This document shows, one piece after another, positions 41,230 through 50,501 of a DNA stretch of 64,000 bases. Origin of the DNA: Campylobacter jejuni (lineage in GTDB: Bacteria; Campylobacterota; Campylobacteria; Campylobacterales; Campylobacteraceae); NCBI GenBank assembly GCA_014305285.1, contig JACRSG010000002.1, positions 152,026 through 216,025 of the forward strand, given 5' to 3'. The first letter of the stretch is position 1. Each line of letters starts with the position of its first letter. The notes beneath the pieces were generated by a model that worked only from the letters and a program-made list of their open reading frames with translations, ran no database searches and was not told the DNA's origin. A program made the position numbers and the translations under genes.

Positions 41230-42675
41230 ATGGGAAATGTAAGAGGTTTTTTAGACTTTAAAAGAATGGATTTTAAAAAAATTGCTCCTAAAGAAAGGGT
41301 TTTAAATTACAAAGAATTTACAAAATTTTTAGATAAAAAAGAACAAGAAATTCAAGGCGGGCGTTGTATGGATTGTGGTGTGGCTTTTTGTCATACGGGT
41401 GTGATGAGTGAAGGAAAAGATGTGGGCTGTCCTTTAAACAATCTCATTCCTGAATGGAACGATCTTATTTATCGTTCTTTATGGGAAGAAGCTTATGAAA
41501 GACTTGATATTACTAATCCTTTTCCTGAATTTACTGGTCGTGTTTGCCCTGCTCCTTGCGAGGATTCTTGTGTGTGTGCGATAAATGGTACAAGTGTGAG
41601 TATCAAAAATAATGAATTATCCATTATAGAAAATGCTTTTAAAGAAAATTTAGTAAGAGTAAATAAACCTAAACAATACAATGGCAAAAAAATCGCTATC
41701 ATAGGAAGTGGGCCTGCTGGGCTTGCTTGTGCCAATACTTTAAATTCACTAGGCTATAAAGTAAGTGTTTTTGAAAGAAGCGATAAAATAGGTGGACTTT
41801 TGATGTATGGTATCCCTGATATGAAGCTTGATAAAAGTATAGTCGATAGACGCGTTAATTTACTCAAAGAAAGTGGGATAGAATTTAAGGTCAATGAAAA
41901 TATAGACAGTAAAGATAAGGTTTCAAAACTTCTAAAAAAATTTGATGCTTTGGTACTTTGTACAGGAGCAAGCAAGCCTATAGATCTTGATATAGAAGGT
42001 AGAAAGCTAAAAGGGGTTGAATTTGCTCTTGATTTTTTAACACAAAATACCAAAACCTTGTTAAAAACAGGCAAGGGTGCAGATACAGCCAAAGGTAAAA
42101 ATGTCTTGGTTATAGGAAGCGGGGATACAAGTGTTGATTGTATTGCTGTGGCGACAAGACAAGGAGCTAAATCCATAGTGCGTTTTGAAAGAAGTCCAAA
42201 AAGACCTTTGCAAAGAAGCCAAAACAATCCTTGGCCTTTAAAAGCTGATATTTTTACTACTGATTATGGTTTAGAAGAAGCCATTGCTGTATATGGTAAA
42301 GATCCTAGAGAATATCAAAAAATGACAAAGAAATTTTTAGGAAAAACTTATGTGGAAGGCGTTGAAGCAAATGATTTAAAACGCGAGTTTAAAGAAGGCA
42401 AGGCTATAAATGTTGAAATTTCAAATTCTAAAAAAATTTATAAAGCGGATTTAGTACTTTTAGCTATGGGCTTTAGTGGATGCGAAGAAGCTATCGCTAA
42501 AAATTTTGGAGTGAAATTAGATGAGAAAAACAATATAAGCACGGAAAATTTCCAAACTACTCATAAAAAAATCTTTGCTTGTGGAGACGCTAGAAAAGGA
42601 CAATCTTTAGTTGTTTGGGCTATAAAAGATGGTGTAGAATGTGCTTTGAGTTTGCATCAAAATTTAGCAAAATAA
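41230..42675 (+). CDS. gltD: Glutamate synthase small subunit
   Basis: GltD passes electrons from NADPH to GltB. The 481-residue product has N-terminal cysteine motifs (CMDCGVAFCHTG; CPAPCEDSCVC) for two [4Fe-4S] clusters, an FAD-binding GSGPAGLACANTL motif near residue 158, and an NAD(P)-binding GSGDTSVDC motif. It ends next to the convergent rnhB gene. Length fits the family. Confidence 0.97.
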   Translation: MGNVRGFLDFKRMDFKKIAPKERVLNYKEFTKFLDKKEQEIQGGRCMDCGVAFCHTGVMSEGKDVGCPLNNLIPEWNDLIYRSLWEEAYERLDITNPFPEFTGRVCPAPCEDSCVCAINGTSVSIKNNELSIIENAFKENLVRVNKPKQYNGKKIAIIGSGPAGLACANTLNSLGYKVSVFERSDKIGGLLMYGIPDMKLDKSIVDRRVNLLKESGIEFKVNENIDSKDKVSKLLKKFDALVLCTGASKPIDLDIEGRKLKGVEFALDFLTQNTKTLLKTGKGADTAKGKNVLVIGSGDTSVDCIAVATRQGAKSIVRFERSPKRPLQRSQNNPWPLKADIFTTDYGLEEAIAVYGKDPREYQKMTKKFLGKTYVEGVEANDLKREFKEGKAINVEISNSKKIYKADLVLLAMGFSGCEEAIAKNFGVKLDEKNNISTENFQTTHKKIFACGDARKGQSLVVWAIKDGVECALSLHQNLAK

Positions 42676-43251
42676 TCATAAAAGTTTAAAACTTTTTCGG
42701 TGGAGTTTGCAAATTCCAAATTTAGCTATAAGTTCTTTGTGGGCTTTTGTGCCATAGGCTTTGTTTTTTTCAAATTCATAACAAGGAAAGTCTTTAGCCA
42801 AGAAATTCATCACCCTATCTTTACTAACTTTTGCAAGTATGCTAGCTGCACTTACTTGCAAAATGCTAGCATCGGCTTTGATTTGTGTTTTTATCCCATT
42901 TATACCTAGGTTGGTGTTTCCATCATATAAGAAGTTATTTTCTGTTTTAAAATGCTTTTTTATAAGCTTTAAGCCTGTTTTTAAACAAGTGCTTAAGCCT
43001 AGTGTGTCGATTTGTTCTGAAGAAAAAGCAAGTATGAGATAGTTTGAATTTTTGATGATGATTTCATAAAGTTCTTCACGTTTTTTTTCACTTAGTTTTT
43101 TAGAATCACACAACCCATCAAGTTTTTTGTTCAGTTTGCAAGCTGCTATCATCATAGGACCTGCTAAAGCACCGCGTCCTGCTTCATCAATACCGATTAA
43201 ATTTTTATCAAATTCGTTTAAAAGTTCTTTTGCGTCAAATAAAGTTTTCAA
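42676..43251 (-). CDS. rnhB: Ribonuclease HII
   Basis: RNase HII removes ribonucleotides from RNA-DNA hybrids. The 191-residue protein has the catalytic Asp-Glu in IGIDEAGRGALAGPM (residues about 20-34) and a later conserved Asp in SILAKVSKDRVM. It ends within one base of the convergent gltD. It begins downstream of the ComEA-like gene's terminator. Confidence 0.95.
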   Translation of the reverse strand: MKTLFDAKELLNEFDKNLIGIDEAGRGALAGPMMIAACKLNKKLDGLCDSKKLSEKKREELYEIIIKNSNYLILAFSSEQIDTLGLSTCLKTGLKLIKKHFKTENNFLYDGNTNLGINGIKTQIKADASILQVSAASILAKVSKDRVMNFLAKDFPCYEFEKNKAYGTKAHKELIAKFGICKLHRKSFKLL

Positions 43252-43264
43252 ATTTTTCTAAAAA

Positions 43265-43286
43265 GAAGGGCAAAAAATGCCCTTTT
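43265..43286. terminator. Terminator after the ComEA-like gene
   Basis: A seven-base-pair stem AAGGGCA/TGCCCTT (43266-43272 and 43278-43284) with a five-base A loop, extended by a G-T pair, lies in the gap between the comEA-like gene and rnhB. On the minus strand, read downstream of the comEA-like gene, it is followed by T-rich sequence. Confidence 0.65.
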
Positions 43287-43524
43287 ATTCTACCGTGATA
43301 TCATTTTTGATTTTTTCAAAAAGCTTATCACCTATACCTTTAACTTTTTTAAGATCATCAATGCTTGTAAAATTTGCTTCTTTGCGGTATTCTAAAATCG
43401 CTTTAGCCTTAGCTTCGCCAATACCATTTAAATTTTTTAATTCTTTTAGTGTTGCAGTGTTGATATTTATAGCGCCAAAGAGAAAAGTCATTAAAGCAAA
43501 AAATAAAAATAGTAATTTTTTCAT
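43285..43524 (-). CDS. ComEA-like helix-hairpin-helix DNA-binding protein
   Basis: The 79-residue product starts with a signal peptide (MKKLLFLFFALMTFLFGA, residues 1-18) and continues as a pair of helix-hairpin-helix motifs (LKELKNLNGIGEAKAKAILEY and IDDLKKVKGIGDKLFEKI). This matches the ComEA periplasmic DNA receptor used in natural transformation, a known Campylobacter trait. The whole mature protein is the HhH domain with no membrane anchor. Location and size support the assignment. Confidence 0.85.
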   Translation of the reverse strand: MKKLLFLFFALMTFLFGAININTATLKELKNLNGIGEAKAKAILEYRKEANFTSIDDLKKVKGIGDKLFEKIKNDITVE

Positions 43525-43589
43525 TTTCTTATCCTTTTATTAAAAAATAATTATAATATTATCTTAAAAAAGGATAAGAATTTCTTAAC

Positions 43590-44075
43590 TTAACCCAAAA
43601 ATTCGCGTTTAAAATACTCTTTTGGTGCTTTACATAAAGGACAGGCTGCTGGAGCTTTTTTGCCTTCATCTTCGGCGATTTTTGCAAAATTTGGATATAT
43701 AGTTGTGTGCTCATAATTTTCACCTTCTGCAGCACTTACTAGATTTTTAGTAGTCATTTCTAAAGGTTTGTCATCAACGATTTCATGATAAGCTTTAAAT
43801 TCTGCTCTTGCATGCCATTTTTCATTTTCAGCTGCTTCTCTAAAATGTCTAGCAACCGCATGCCAACCTTCTTCTTCAGCCACATCAGCAAATAAATCGT
43901 ATTTGTTTCTTGCTATAGATTTACCTGCAAAAGCTTTGATCAAATTTGCTGCAGTTAAATCCGTAGTGATACATTTCATTTCTTCACCACCACAACCAAG
44001 CTTACCGCCACCCACATTTTGAACTTCTACTTCATTGCCACATTTTTGGCATTTATAGGTTTCATATTGTCTCAT
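43590..44075 (-). CDS. rrc: Desulforubrerythrin Rrc, truncated and altered
   Basis: Rrc in C. jejuni is a peroxide-reducing protein with an N-terminal desulforedoxin site, a four-helix diiron rubrerythrin domain and a C-terminal rubredoxin. As I recall it is about 215 residues; here the frame is 161. The desulforedoxin CC pair is reduced to one Cys (GCGGEE, at 43989-43991 the second Cys would be Gly). The diiron Glu in FAGES is Lys (FAGKS, 43920-43922). After EDEGKK the sequence jumps to APAACPLCKAPK, skipping the last helix with its E-x2-H ligands and the first rubredoxin CxxC. The ENEKWH and NYEHT ligands remain. It is open and in frame, but probably inactive. Confidence 0.75.
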   Translation of the reverse strand: MRQYETYKCQKCGNEVEVQNVGGGKLGCGGEEMKCITTDLTAANLIKAFAGKSIARNKYDLFADVAEEEGWHAVARHFREAAENEKWHARAEFKAYHEIVDDKPLEMTTKNLVSAAEGENYEHTTIYPNFAKIAEDEGKKAPAACPLCKAPKEYFKREFLG

Positions 44076-44166
44076 ATTGTAAAAAATATTTTTATCAATT
44101 AATAATTTTTATCATTTATGAAAATATATATCAAAATAAATTTCACAAAAATTAAGCTTTGCTAAA

Positions 44167-44172
44167 TATAAT
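44167..44172 (+). promoter_or_regulatory. Promoter -10 of ilvD
   Basis: A TATAAT hexamer in GCTAAATATAATGTTT is 29 bases before the ATG chosen for ilvD. The transcription start should fall after the longer TTG-initiated frame at 44159, so it supports the shorter start. Confidence 0.6.
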
Positions 44173-44200
44173 GTTTAAAAAATTATTATCAGGAGTTACA

Positions 44201-45877
44201 ATGAGAAGCGATGCGATAAAAAAAGGACATTTAAAAGCACCTAATCGTTCTTTACTTCGTGCTTGTGGTTTAAAAGATGAAGATTTTAATAAACCTTTCA
44301 TAGGTGTAGCAAATAGCTATATAGACATAATTCCAGGGCATTATTTTTTAAATGATTATGCTAAAATCATTAAAGATGAGATACGCAAAAATGGTTGCGT
44401 GCCTTTTGAGTTTAATACCATAGGCGTAGATGATGGTATAGCTATGGGGCATGAAGGTATGCTTTATTCTTTACCAAGTCGTGAAATCATCGCAAATTCC
44501 ATTGAAACAGTGATGAATGCTCATCAACTTGATGCTTTAATCTGCATTCCAAACTGCGATAAAATCACTCCTGGTATGTTAATGGGGGCTTTAAGGGTAA
44601 ATGTTCCAACCATTTTTGTAAGTGGTGGGCCTATGGCTTCAGGACTAACTAAAAAAGGAGAAAGGATTAGTCTTAGTTCTGTTTTTGAAGCTGTAGGAGC
44701 TTATCAAGCCAAAAAAATTAGCGAAGAAGAATTTAAAGATATAGAATGTTCAGCCTGTCCAAGTGGTGGATCTTGCTCAGGAATGTTTACAGCAAATTCT
44801 ATGAATACCTTATGCGAAGCTATGGGTATAGCACTAGAAGGCAATGGAACCATCTTAGCTTTAAGCAAAGAAAGAGAAGAGCTTTTAAGAAAAGCAGCAC
44901 GTCGTATTTGTGAAATCGCCTTAGATGAGCGTTTTAAAATTCGCAATATCATCACTCAAAAAGCCGTGCGTAATGCCATGGTAGTAGATATGGCAATGGG
45001 TGGAAGTAGCAACACTGTTTTACACATGCTTGCGATTTCACGTGAAGCAGGTGTGGCACTAGATATTAAAGATTTAAATTTCATCTCAAGTAAAGTCGCA
45101 CACATAGCAAAAATAGCCCCATCGCTAAATAGTGTTTATATGGATGATATCCATAAAGCAGGGGGTGTGAGTGCGGTTATGGCTGAAATTTCAAGCAGAG
45201 AAGGGCATATTTTAGAACTTGATGCGTTTACTATCACAGGAGAAAGTCTCAAAGAGCGTTTAAAAAATGCCAAAATCAAAGATGAAAATATCATTCGTAA
45301 AATAGATAATGCTTACTCGAAAGTAGGTGGACTCGCTATTTTGTTTGGAAATTTAGCTGAGCAAGGTTGTGTTATAAAAACCGCAGGAATAGTTGGAGAA
45401 AGAAAATTTAAAGGCAAAGCTGTTTGTTTTAATTCTCAAGATGAAGCTATAAAAGGCATCATTAAAGGCAAGGTGCAAAAAGGAAATGTTTGTGTGATAC
45501 GCTATGAAGGTCCAAAAGGTGGTCCTGGTATGCAAGAAATGTTAAGTCCTACTTCACTTTTAATGGGCATGGGTTTAGGTGCTGATGTGGCTTTAATCAC
45601 CGATGGGCGTTTTAGTGGTGCTACAAGGGGTTTAAGCATAGGTCATATTTCCCCTGAAGCAGCTGAAGGTGGGCTTATAGGACTTTTAAAAGATGGAGAT
45701 GAAATAGAAATCGATGTAGATACTTATACCATCCATGCAAATTTAAGCGAAGAAGAAATCGCTAAACGCAAAAAAGAATTTGTATTGCCTCAAAAAGAAG
45801 TATCTTCAAGATGGCTTAGAATGTATCAAAAACTTGTTAGCAATGCTAGTAAAGGTGCGGTTTTGGATATGGAATGA
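44201..45877 (+). CDS. ilvD: Dihydroxy-acid dehydratase
   Basis: IlvD dehydrates dihydroxy acids in isoleucine and valine synthesis using an iron-sulfur cluster. I chose the ATG at 44201, preceded by AGGAG and behind a TATAAT at 44167, giving 558 residues ([20 protein letters not shown]). A longer TTG-initiated frame would start inside the promoter. Cluster cysteines are in [11 protein letters not shown] and [18 protein letters not shown]. The C-terminal [15 protein letters not shown] is also conserved. The stop codon lies inside a terminator stem. Confidence 0.96.
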   Translation: MRSDAIKKGHLKAPNRSLLRACGLKDEDFNKPFIGVANSYIDIIPGHYFLNDYAKIIKDEIRKNGCVPFEFNTIGVDDGIAMGHEGMLYSLPSREIIANSIETVMNAHQLDALICIPNCDKITPGMLMGALRVNVPTIFVSGGPMASGLTKKGERISLSSVFEAVGAYQAKKISEEEFKDIECSACPSGGSCSGMFTANSMNTLCEAMGIALEGNGTILALSKEREELLRKAARRICEIALDERFKIRNIITQKAVRNAMVVDMAMGGSSNTVLHMLAISREAGVALDIKDLNFISSKVAHIAKIAPSLNSVYMDDIHKAGGVSAVMAEISSREGHILELDAFTITGESLKERLKNAKIKDENIIRKIDNAYSKVGGLAILFGNLAEQGCVIKTAGIVGERKFKGKAVCFNSQDEAIKGIIKGKVQKGNVCVIRYEGPKGGPGMQEMLSPTSLLMGMGLGADVALITDGRFSGATRGLSIGHISPEAAEGGLIGLLKDGDEIEIDVDTYTIHANLSEEEIAKRKKEFVLPQKEVSSRWLRMYQKLVSNASKGAVLDME

Positions 45878-45894
45878 AAGGAAACCTTTCATTC
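45872..45894. terminator. Terminator hairpin including the ilvD stop codon
   Basis: GAATGAAAGG (45872-45881), three A's, CCTTTCATTC (45885-45894): a perfect ten-base-pair stem whose left arm contains the ilvD TGA. A T-rich TTCTATTTCTTT follows on the plus strand. Left and right arms also cover the end of the YagU pseudogene on the minus strand. Confidence 0.75.
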
Positions 45895-46256
45895 TTCTAT
45901 TTCTTTGGTTATACGATTTCTTATGCCTCTACGAACGATTTCCATACTCCAAAGCCAAACAATATGGCTAAAATTCAGATAAGTGTTCATCCAAAGGAAT
46001 TTCAGAAAGTGGTGGAATTTCCGCAATTAAAGGCATTTGCATACCTGAAAACGTATAAGTCCAATCAGTAGGCAAGTCTAATTGTTTTAGAAAAATTTTA
46101 GGTGGAGTAACGCGTTCTAACACATCTACTGGCCAAAAAATATTAGGATTTCTTGGAGGAAAAGGTTACTTCCCAACCCCATTTAACAATAGCTCTAAAA
46201 TACCTGCTAATACACCTAAAAGCTAAAGCATAGTGCTTTTGAAAGCATTTATTCAT
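45889..46256 (-). pseudogene. YagU/DUF1440 inner-membrane protein pseudogene
   Basis: On the minus strand, ATG at 46256 (after AAAGGAG) starts MNKCFQKHYALAF. The sense then moves to other frames: LGVLAGILELLLNGVGK, an interrupting stop, PFPPRNPNIFWPVDVLERVT and PPKIFLKQLDLPTDWTYTFS, then MPLIAEIPPLSEIPLDEHLS and, in the third frame, FSHIVWLWSMEIVRRGIRNR. Each block matches E. coli YagU (PFPPR, YTFAG, and the HLVWFWSIEIIRRDLRNR-like tail). About 55 residues between YTFSG and MPL are deleted. The gene is therefore disrupted by at least two frameshifts, one stop and one deletion. Confidence 0.85.
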
Positions 46257-46347
46257 ACATAACTCCTTTATATTTTATGCAAAAATAAAATTTGAATTTA
46301 TAGTATTTATTTAAAATATATTAAAAATAGGAGTATAAAAATTTTAT

Positions 46348-47574
46348 TTAAATTTTAAAATACTCTCTTAAACTTTCACAAATTTCAAAAAAATTCACCC
46401 CATCTATAGTAGGATTTTCTTTAAAAAACTCATGCATCTCTAAAAAACCACTTTCAAGTTCTTTAGACTTTACACCATAGCTTATACTAAGTCCTGATTC
46501 TATATAGGCAGCGATTTTATCGCAGTATTTAAGTGCCTTACCATCTATAGCACCAAATTCATTTTTATTAAAAGAGTTTAAACTTCCGCTGCAAAGCTCG
46601 ATTTTAGCATTTTTATAAGTACGGTTTTCAAATTCATTTTTTACAAAATTTAATTCATCGTTTCTACCTTCTCTAATGCCTAAAATATAAGAAAATTCAG
46701 CCCTTAAACCCTCAGGTACAAAAGGTAAAATTCCTTCATTGATAAGTTTCATTTCATAATCATTTATGATATCATGAAGTCCATCAATGCCGTATTTTAC
46801 AGGGCTTATAATATCACGCGTTAAAGATTCTGGCAAATCATGAAATAAAGCACAATAAAAATTATTTTCAAGTCTTTTATCGCAAGCCTTGATTTTTAGT
46901 GAGTAAAAATACCCTAAAATCGCCACCACAAGCATATGCCCTAAAACCGCAGTTTCAGGTATGCGTGGAGTTTGAGCCCAACGCTTTTGAAAGCGAAGTC
47001 TTCCACTAAGATCGATGATTTTGGCTATTTTTTGATTTAAAGCGATTTTTCTAGCTCCTATAAGCTCATAGTAATCTTCTAATTCTTCTTCAACTTTATT
47101 CTTTATTTCATCAATATCATTTAAAAAAGCTGAAGTTTGATAAACTATGTTAAATTCCCATCTTGTAGCAAAATACGAAGCCGCTTTTAAGATAAGCCTT
47201 TCTTTAGCGTAAGCACTGCCGTTTAAATACGCTTCAAAACGCTTTAAAAACTCTCCTTCTTCTATATCTTCTATCATAGGTTCGATTTTACTTAAAACCC
47301 AAGCATTGACTTCAGCTTTTTTTTGACGCACTATTTCATGATACACGTCAGGGCGTATATCTGTTACTACCACACGACTTAAAAACTCAAAAATTCCCCC
47401 TTCTATAATCACTTTCATATCCACATCTTTTTCCATTTTAGCGATAAAATATGCGATGATGAATTTATGAGCTTGTTTGTCAAGTTCCACTAAATTTGTC
47501 ATTCTTGGATAATCATTCCAACGACTGATAGAAGCGGCTTTAAAAATGTGTTCTATGAGTTTTATGTTTATCAT
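46348..47574 (-). CDS. HD-domain phosphohydrolase family protein
   Basis: The 408-residue cytoplasmic protein has an HD-type metal-binding core: CALFHDLPESLTRDIISPV around residue 239 (the His-Asp pair is HD in FHDLPES) and a preceding LGHMLVVAILGYFY. The HD pair with EALTRD-like spacing resembles YfbR and related nucleotidases, but the protein is longer. The N-terminal domain is helical. The substrate is unknown. It is divergent from queC across 76 bases. Confidence 0.75.
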   Translation of the reverse strand: MINIKLIEHIFKAASISRWNDYPRMTNLVELDKQAHKFIIAYFIAKMEKDVDMKVIIEGGIFEFLSRVVVTDIRPDVYHEIVRQKKAEVNAWVLSKIEPMIEDIEEGEFLKRFEAYLNGSAYAKERLILKAASYFATRWEFNIVYQTSAFLNDIDEIKNKVEEELEDYYELIGARKIALNQKIAKIIDLSGRLRFQKRWAQTPRIPETAVLGHMLVVAILGYFYSLKIKACDKRLENNFYCALFHDLPESLTRDIISPVKYGIDGLHDIINDYEMKLINEGILPFVPEGLRAEFSYILGIREGRNDELNFVKNEFENRTYKNAKIELCSGSLNSFNKNEFGAIDGKALKYCDKIAAYIESGLSISYGVKSKELESGFLEMHEFFKENPTIDGVNFFEICESLREYFKI

Positions 47575-47650
47575 GCTTTTACCTTTTTTACAATTTAAAT
47601 TTAAAAATTTTCGTTAAAATTGCGAAATTATAGCAAATTTAAGGATAAAA

Positions 47651-48325
47651 ATGGGTAAAAAAGCACTTTGTATCATAAGTGGTGGTATGGATAGTACTCT
47701 GTGTGCTTATCTAGCCAAAAAAGAAGGTTATAAAATCATTGCTTTGCATTTTGACTATGAACAACGCACTCAAGAAAAAGAAAGGGAATGCTTTAAGCAA
47801 ATTTGCAAGGCTTTAAAAGTAGAAAAATCTTATATTTTAGATGCGGGTTTTATCAAAGATATAGGAGGCAATGCCTTAACCGATAAAAGTATAGACATTC
47901 CTAAAAATGAGCTTTATATAAGCGATACTCCACCTATCACTTATGTGCCTTTTCGCAATGGAATTTTTTTAAGTATAGCAGGATCTTTGGCTGAAAAGGA
48001 AAATTGTGAGAGTATTTTTATAGGTGTAGTAGAAGAGGATGGCAGTGGTTATCCTGACTGCACTGATGAGTTTGTACAAAAGGCACAAGAATTTATCAAT
48101 GAAGGCACGAGTAAGAATTTTAAAGTTTGTATAAAAACTCCGCTTGTTAGACTAAACAAAGCTCAAATTGTAAAACTAGCTTTAAAAGAAAATGTGCCTT
48201 TAGAGCTTACTTGGTCTTGTTATGAGAGTGAAGATGAGGCTTGTGGAGAGTGTGATAGCTGTTTGCTTCGTTTAAGAGGTTTTGAAAAAGCAGGTTTTAA
48301 AGATAAGATTAAATATAAGTCCTAG
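47651..48325 (+). CDS. queC: 7-cyano-7-deazaguanine synthase QueC
   Basis: QueC makes preQ0 from carboxy-deazaguanine, ATP and ammonia. The 224-residue protein has the ATP-pyrophosphatase P-loop [18 protein letters not shown] (residues 10-27) and a C-terminal zinc site with cysteines in [19 protein letters not shown]. With queF in the window, two steps of queuosine synthesis are encoded. It starts after an AAGGAT ribosome-binding site. Confidence 0.95.
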   Translation: MGKKALCIISGGMDSTLCAYLAKKEGYKIIALHFDYEQRTQEKERECFKQICKALKVEKSYILDAGFIKDIGGNALTDKSIDIPKNELYISDTPPITYVPFRNGIFLSIAGSLAEKENCESIFIGVVEEDGSGYPDCTDEFVQKAQEFINEGTSKNFKVCIKTPLVRLNKAQIVKLALKENVPLELTWSCYESEDEACGECDSCLLRLRGFEKAGFKDKIKYKS

Positions 48326-48665
48326 TTTAGAGTATAAAGTTTGTTTACTCCATCTTGATAACAACCATCTGTATTCCAAATGATGTATTTTGGATTTAAG
48401 CTAAATCTTACAGGATCGCCTTGTCCTACATAAGGAGGAACACCTGTGCTAACAAAAGCTTGGAAAACATTTGATGCTACGATGATGGTGCTGATTAAAA
48501 CCTTGATCTAAATCCCTATGAGCGTGGTTACCATAGTGAGAAAAAGACTGATAAAGCCTTACTGCTGTCATGATTAAAAGAGCAGCAAGATATTTGTCTT
48601 TCTTACCATAACGAACAATAAAAACCGCTAGTTCTACTTGAAAAACATAAATTAAAAATAAATTT
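48322..48665 (-). pseudogene. Remnant of a multi-pass membrane protein, probably DsbI-type
   Basis: Minus-strand reading gives VELAVFIVRYGKKDKYLAAL, then LIMTAVRLYQSFSHYGNHAH and RDLDQ in one frame, then, after a frame change near 48510, STIIVASNVFQAFVSTGVPP, YVGQGDPVRFSLNPKYIIWN and [16 protein letters not shown], ending at a stop 48322. There is no upstream start, so it is a 3' fragment with a frameshift. As I recall, C. jejuni has the disulfide-bond protein gene dsbI (with dba) on this strand just after queC, and the YVGQGDPVRF run feels like that family. Position supports it, but identity is tentative. Confidence 0.5.
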
Positions 48666-48675
48666 TTTATTAAAA

Positions 48676-48703
48676 TTTCGTGTTAATTTAAATTAACACG
48701 AAA
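48676..48703. terminator. Perfect palindrome after docB
   Basis: A 28-base perfect palindrome (arms TTTCGTGTTAATTT and AAATTAACACGAAA) lies just downstream of docB on the minus strand, followed by TTTTAATAAAAAATT. It is a likely terminator for docB/docA, and also for the plus-strand direction, since A-rich and T-rich flanks are on both sides. Confidence 0.65.
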
Positions 48704-48707
48704 AAAG

Positions 48708-50501
48708 TTACTGAAAGCTACTTAATTTTTCAGAAAGCTTAGAAGCATCGTTTAGAACATTTTGAGAGATGTTATTGATTTCATATGATAAATCTTTAAC
48801 AGAATTCGCAAGTTCGTTAACCTTATTTATATTTGTTCCTAGGATAAGCATTTTATCTTTTACTTCCATGCTTTTATCTTTCATGGTTTGGGTTGATTCT
48901 ATAGAGCTTTCTAATTTATGCATGGAATTTACAAGTTCTTGTTGTAAATCATTGGTTTTTGAAGAGGTTTCTTTCATGGAGTCATGTATAAGATCCATTA
49001 AGGCTTTGTTGTCATCAATTTGCTGGACTATAGTATTAACAGTAGCATTGATGTTTAAAAGAGATTTGCTTGTTTTATCAGCAAGCTGTCTAATTTCATC
49101 GGCTACAACGGCAAAACCACGTCCATGTTCGCCTGCTCTTGCAGCTTCAATAGCTGCATTTAGAGCAAGCAAATTAGTTTGATCAGCTATGTCTTTAATG
49201 GAATTCGTGATTTCTATAATATTATCCGCACTTTGGGTTAGATTATCCATATTGACTACTATGTTTTGTTCTTTTTCATTGTTTTCATTTATTAAATTTA
49301 TAAGTTTAGATAGGGTAAGTTCTACCTTATCCATCAGTATGTGCATATCTTGCATATTTTCTATACTTTCTTGTGCTAAATTTCCTGCAAGATTGATATG
49401 ACCATCTAAAATATGAGTGATTTCTTTAACTTCTTGAATTTGTTCATGTTGAGAATTAGAACTGTTTTCAAGCATCATAGAGTTGTTTTTGAGTTTTTGT
49501 GAATTTTGATGACTTGATTTGGCATTTTCTATGGCTTCTATGATCGAGTTTTGAACGGTGGATATAAATGAATTAATGTATTGAGCACTTTGTCCAAGTT
49601 CGCTTTTTGGATTTATGTTTAAACGAGAATGTAGATTGGCTTCTTTACTAGCTAAATTAGCACTTAGTTTTTCTAAAGCATGAATTGGCATGATGACTTT
49701 TTTAAGTGTTAATAAAATAAAAAATACAAATAATACAAGAGTAATTCCAAACACTGCTAAAGAGATGTAAAATTTAAATAAATTAGATTGTTCTACAGAA
49801 TTTTGGGTAAAAGTGTTAAGTTGTTTTAACTCTTTCATAAGGGAGTTATTCTCATAAATAGAAGAATTCTCTTGCATAATAGAAATCTGTTTTACAATCA
49901 TTTTATAGTGTTTTAAAAAAAGTTGTAAATTTTCACTTTTTGTATCGTTTTTGATTTCTTTCATAAGATTGTTGAGTTGGTTGAGCGTTGTTTTTTGTAA
50001 AATATTTTCGGTTGAAAGAATGCTTAACATGGAGCTCATTGTTTTATAGTTGTTTTTATTTGTTTCATGGTTTTGTTCTAATTCTTCAAAGTAATTTTTA
50101 GCTAATTCAAATAAATAAAGTTTTGAATTTACTGCTATGGAATTTGCGGATTTGAAATAATTAAGCTCGATTACTTTTGCATTAAAAATTTCTTCTGCTT
50201 TGCTTATATCAATACCCCCTCCCCCGCCAAAAAAAGTTTTAAGTTTTTTAAAGTTTTCTTGCATTTTTTTTATTGCCTGAACACTTGGATCGTAGTTGAT
50301 AAAATTAAAACTATTTTGAAAAACAGAATTGATTTTTTCATCTGAAATTTGTAGTTGCTGAACTGTGTTTATCAAGTCTTTATTATCTTTAAATGAAGAA
50401 TAGTTATCAAAAATAATACCTAACAAAACAAGAATGAAAGCTAAAACTAGCGTAGATAAAATAATAAATTTTATCAAAAATGAACTTTTTTTATTTGTCA
50501 T
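48708..50501 (-). CDS. docB: Methyl-accepting chemotaxis protein DocB
   Basis: DocB is a chemoreceptor. The 597-residue protein has an N-terminal transmembrane helix (about residues 9-30), a periplasmic sensor region of about 210 residues, a second helix near 245-267, a HAMP linker, and the cytoplasmic signalling domain with the hairpin tip [20 protein letters not shown]. The sensor part contains a glycine run ([12 protein letters not shown]) encoded by a G-rich tract. It overlaps docA by 11 bases. docA and docB are known in C. jejuni as determinants of chick colonisation. Confidence 0.9.
   Translation of the reverse strand: MTNKKSSFLIKFIILSTLVLAFILVLLGIIFDNYSSFKDNKDLINTVQQLQISDEKINSVFQNSFNFINYDPSVQAIKKMQENFKKLKTFFGGGGGIDISKAEEIFNAKVIELNYFKSANSIAVNSKLYLFELAKNYFEELEQNHETNKNNYKTMSSMLSILSTENILQKTTLNQLNNLMKEIKNDTKSENLQLFLKHYKMIVKQISIMQENSSIYENNSLMKELKQLNTFTQNSVEQSNLFKFYISLAVFGITLVLFVFFILLTLKKVIMPIHALEKLSANLASKEANLHSRLNINPKSELGQSAQYINSFISTVQNSIIEAIENAKSSHQNSQKLKNNSMMLENSSNSQHEQIQEVKEITHILDGHINLAGNLAQESIENMQDMHILMDKVELTLSKLINLINENNEKEQNIVVNMDNLTQSADNIIEITNSIKDIADQTNLLALNAAIEAARAGEHGRGFAVVADEIRQLADKTSKSLLNINATVNTIVQQIDDNKALMDLIHDSMKETSSKTNDLQQELVNSMHKLESSIESTQTMKDKSMEVKDKMLILGTNINKVNELANSVKDLSYEINNISQNVLNDASKLSEKLSSFQ

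Noticed and set aside
44159..44200. TTG start for ilvD giving 14 extra residues
   Set aside because: The TATAAT promoter element falls inside this segment, and the ATG at 44201 has a good ribosome-binding site and matches the family start.
45780..46071. Plus-strand frames at the end of ilvD and beyond
   Set aside because: The one starting at 45874 overlaps the terminator and runs antisense through the YagU pseudogene; neither has coding character.
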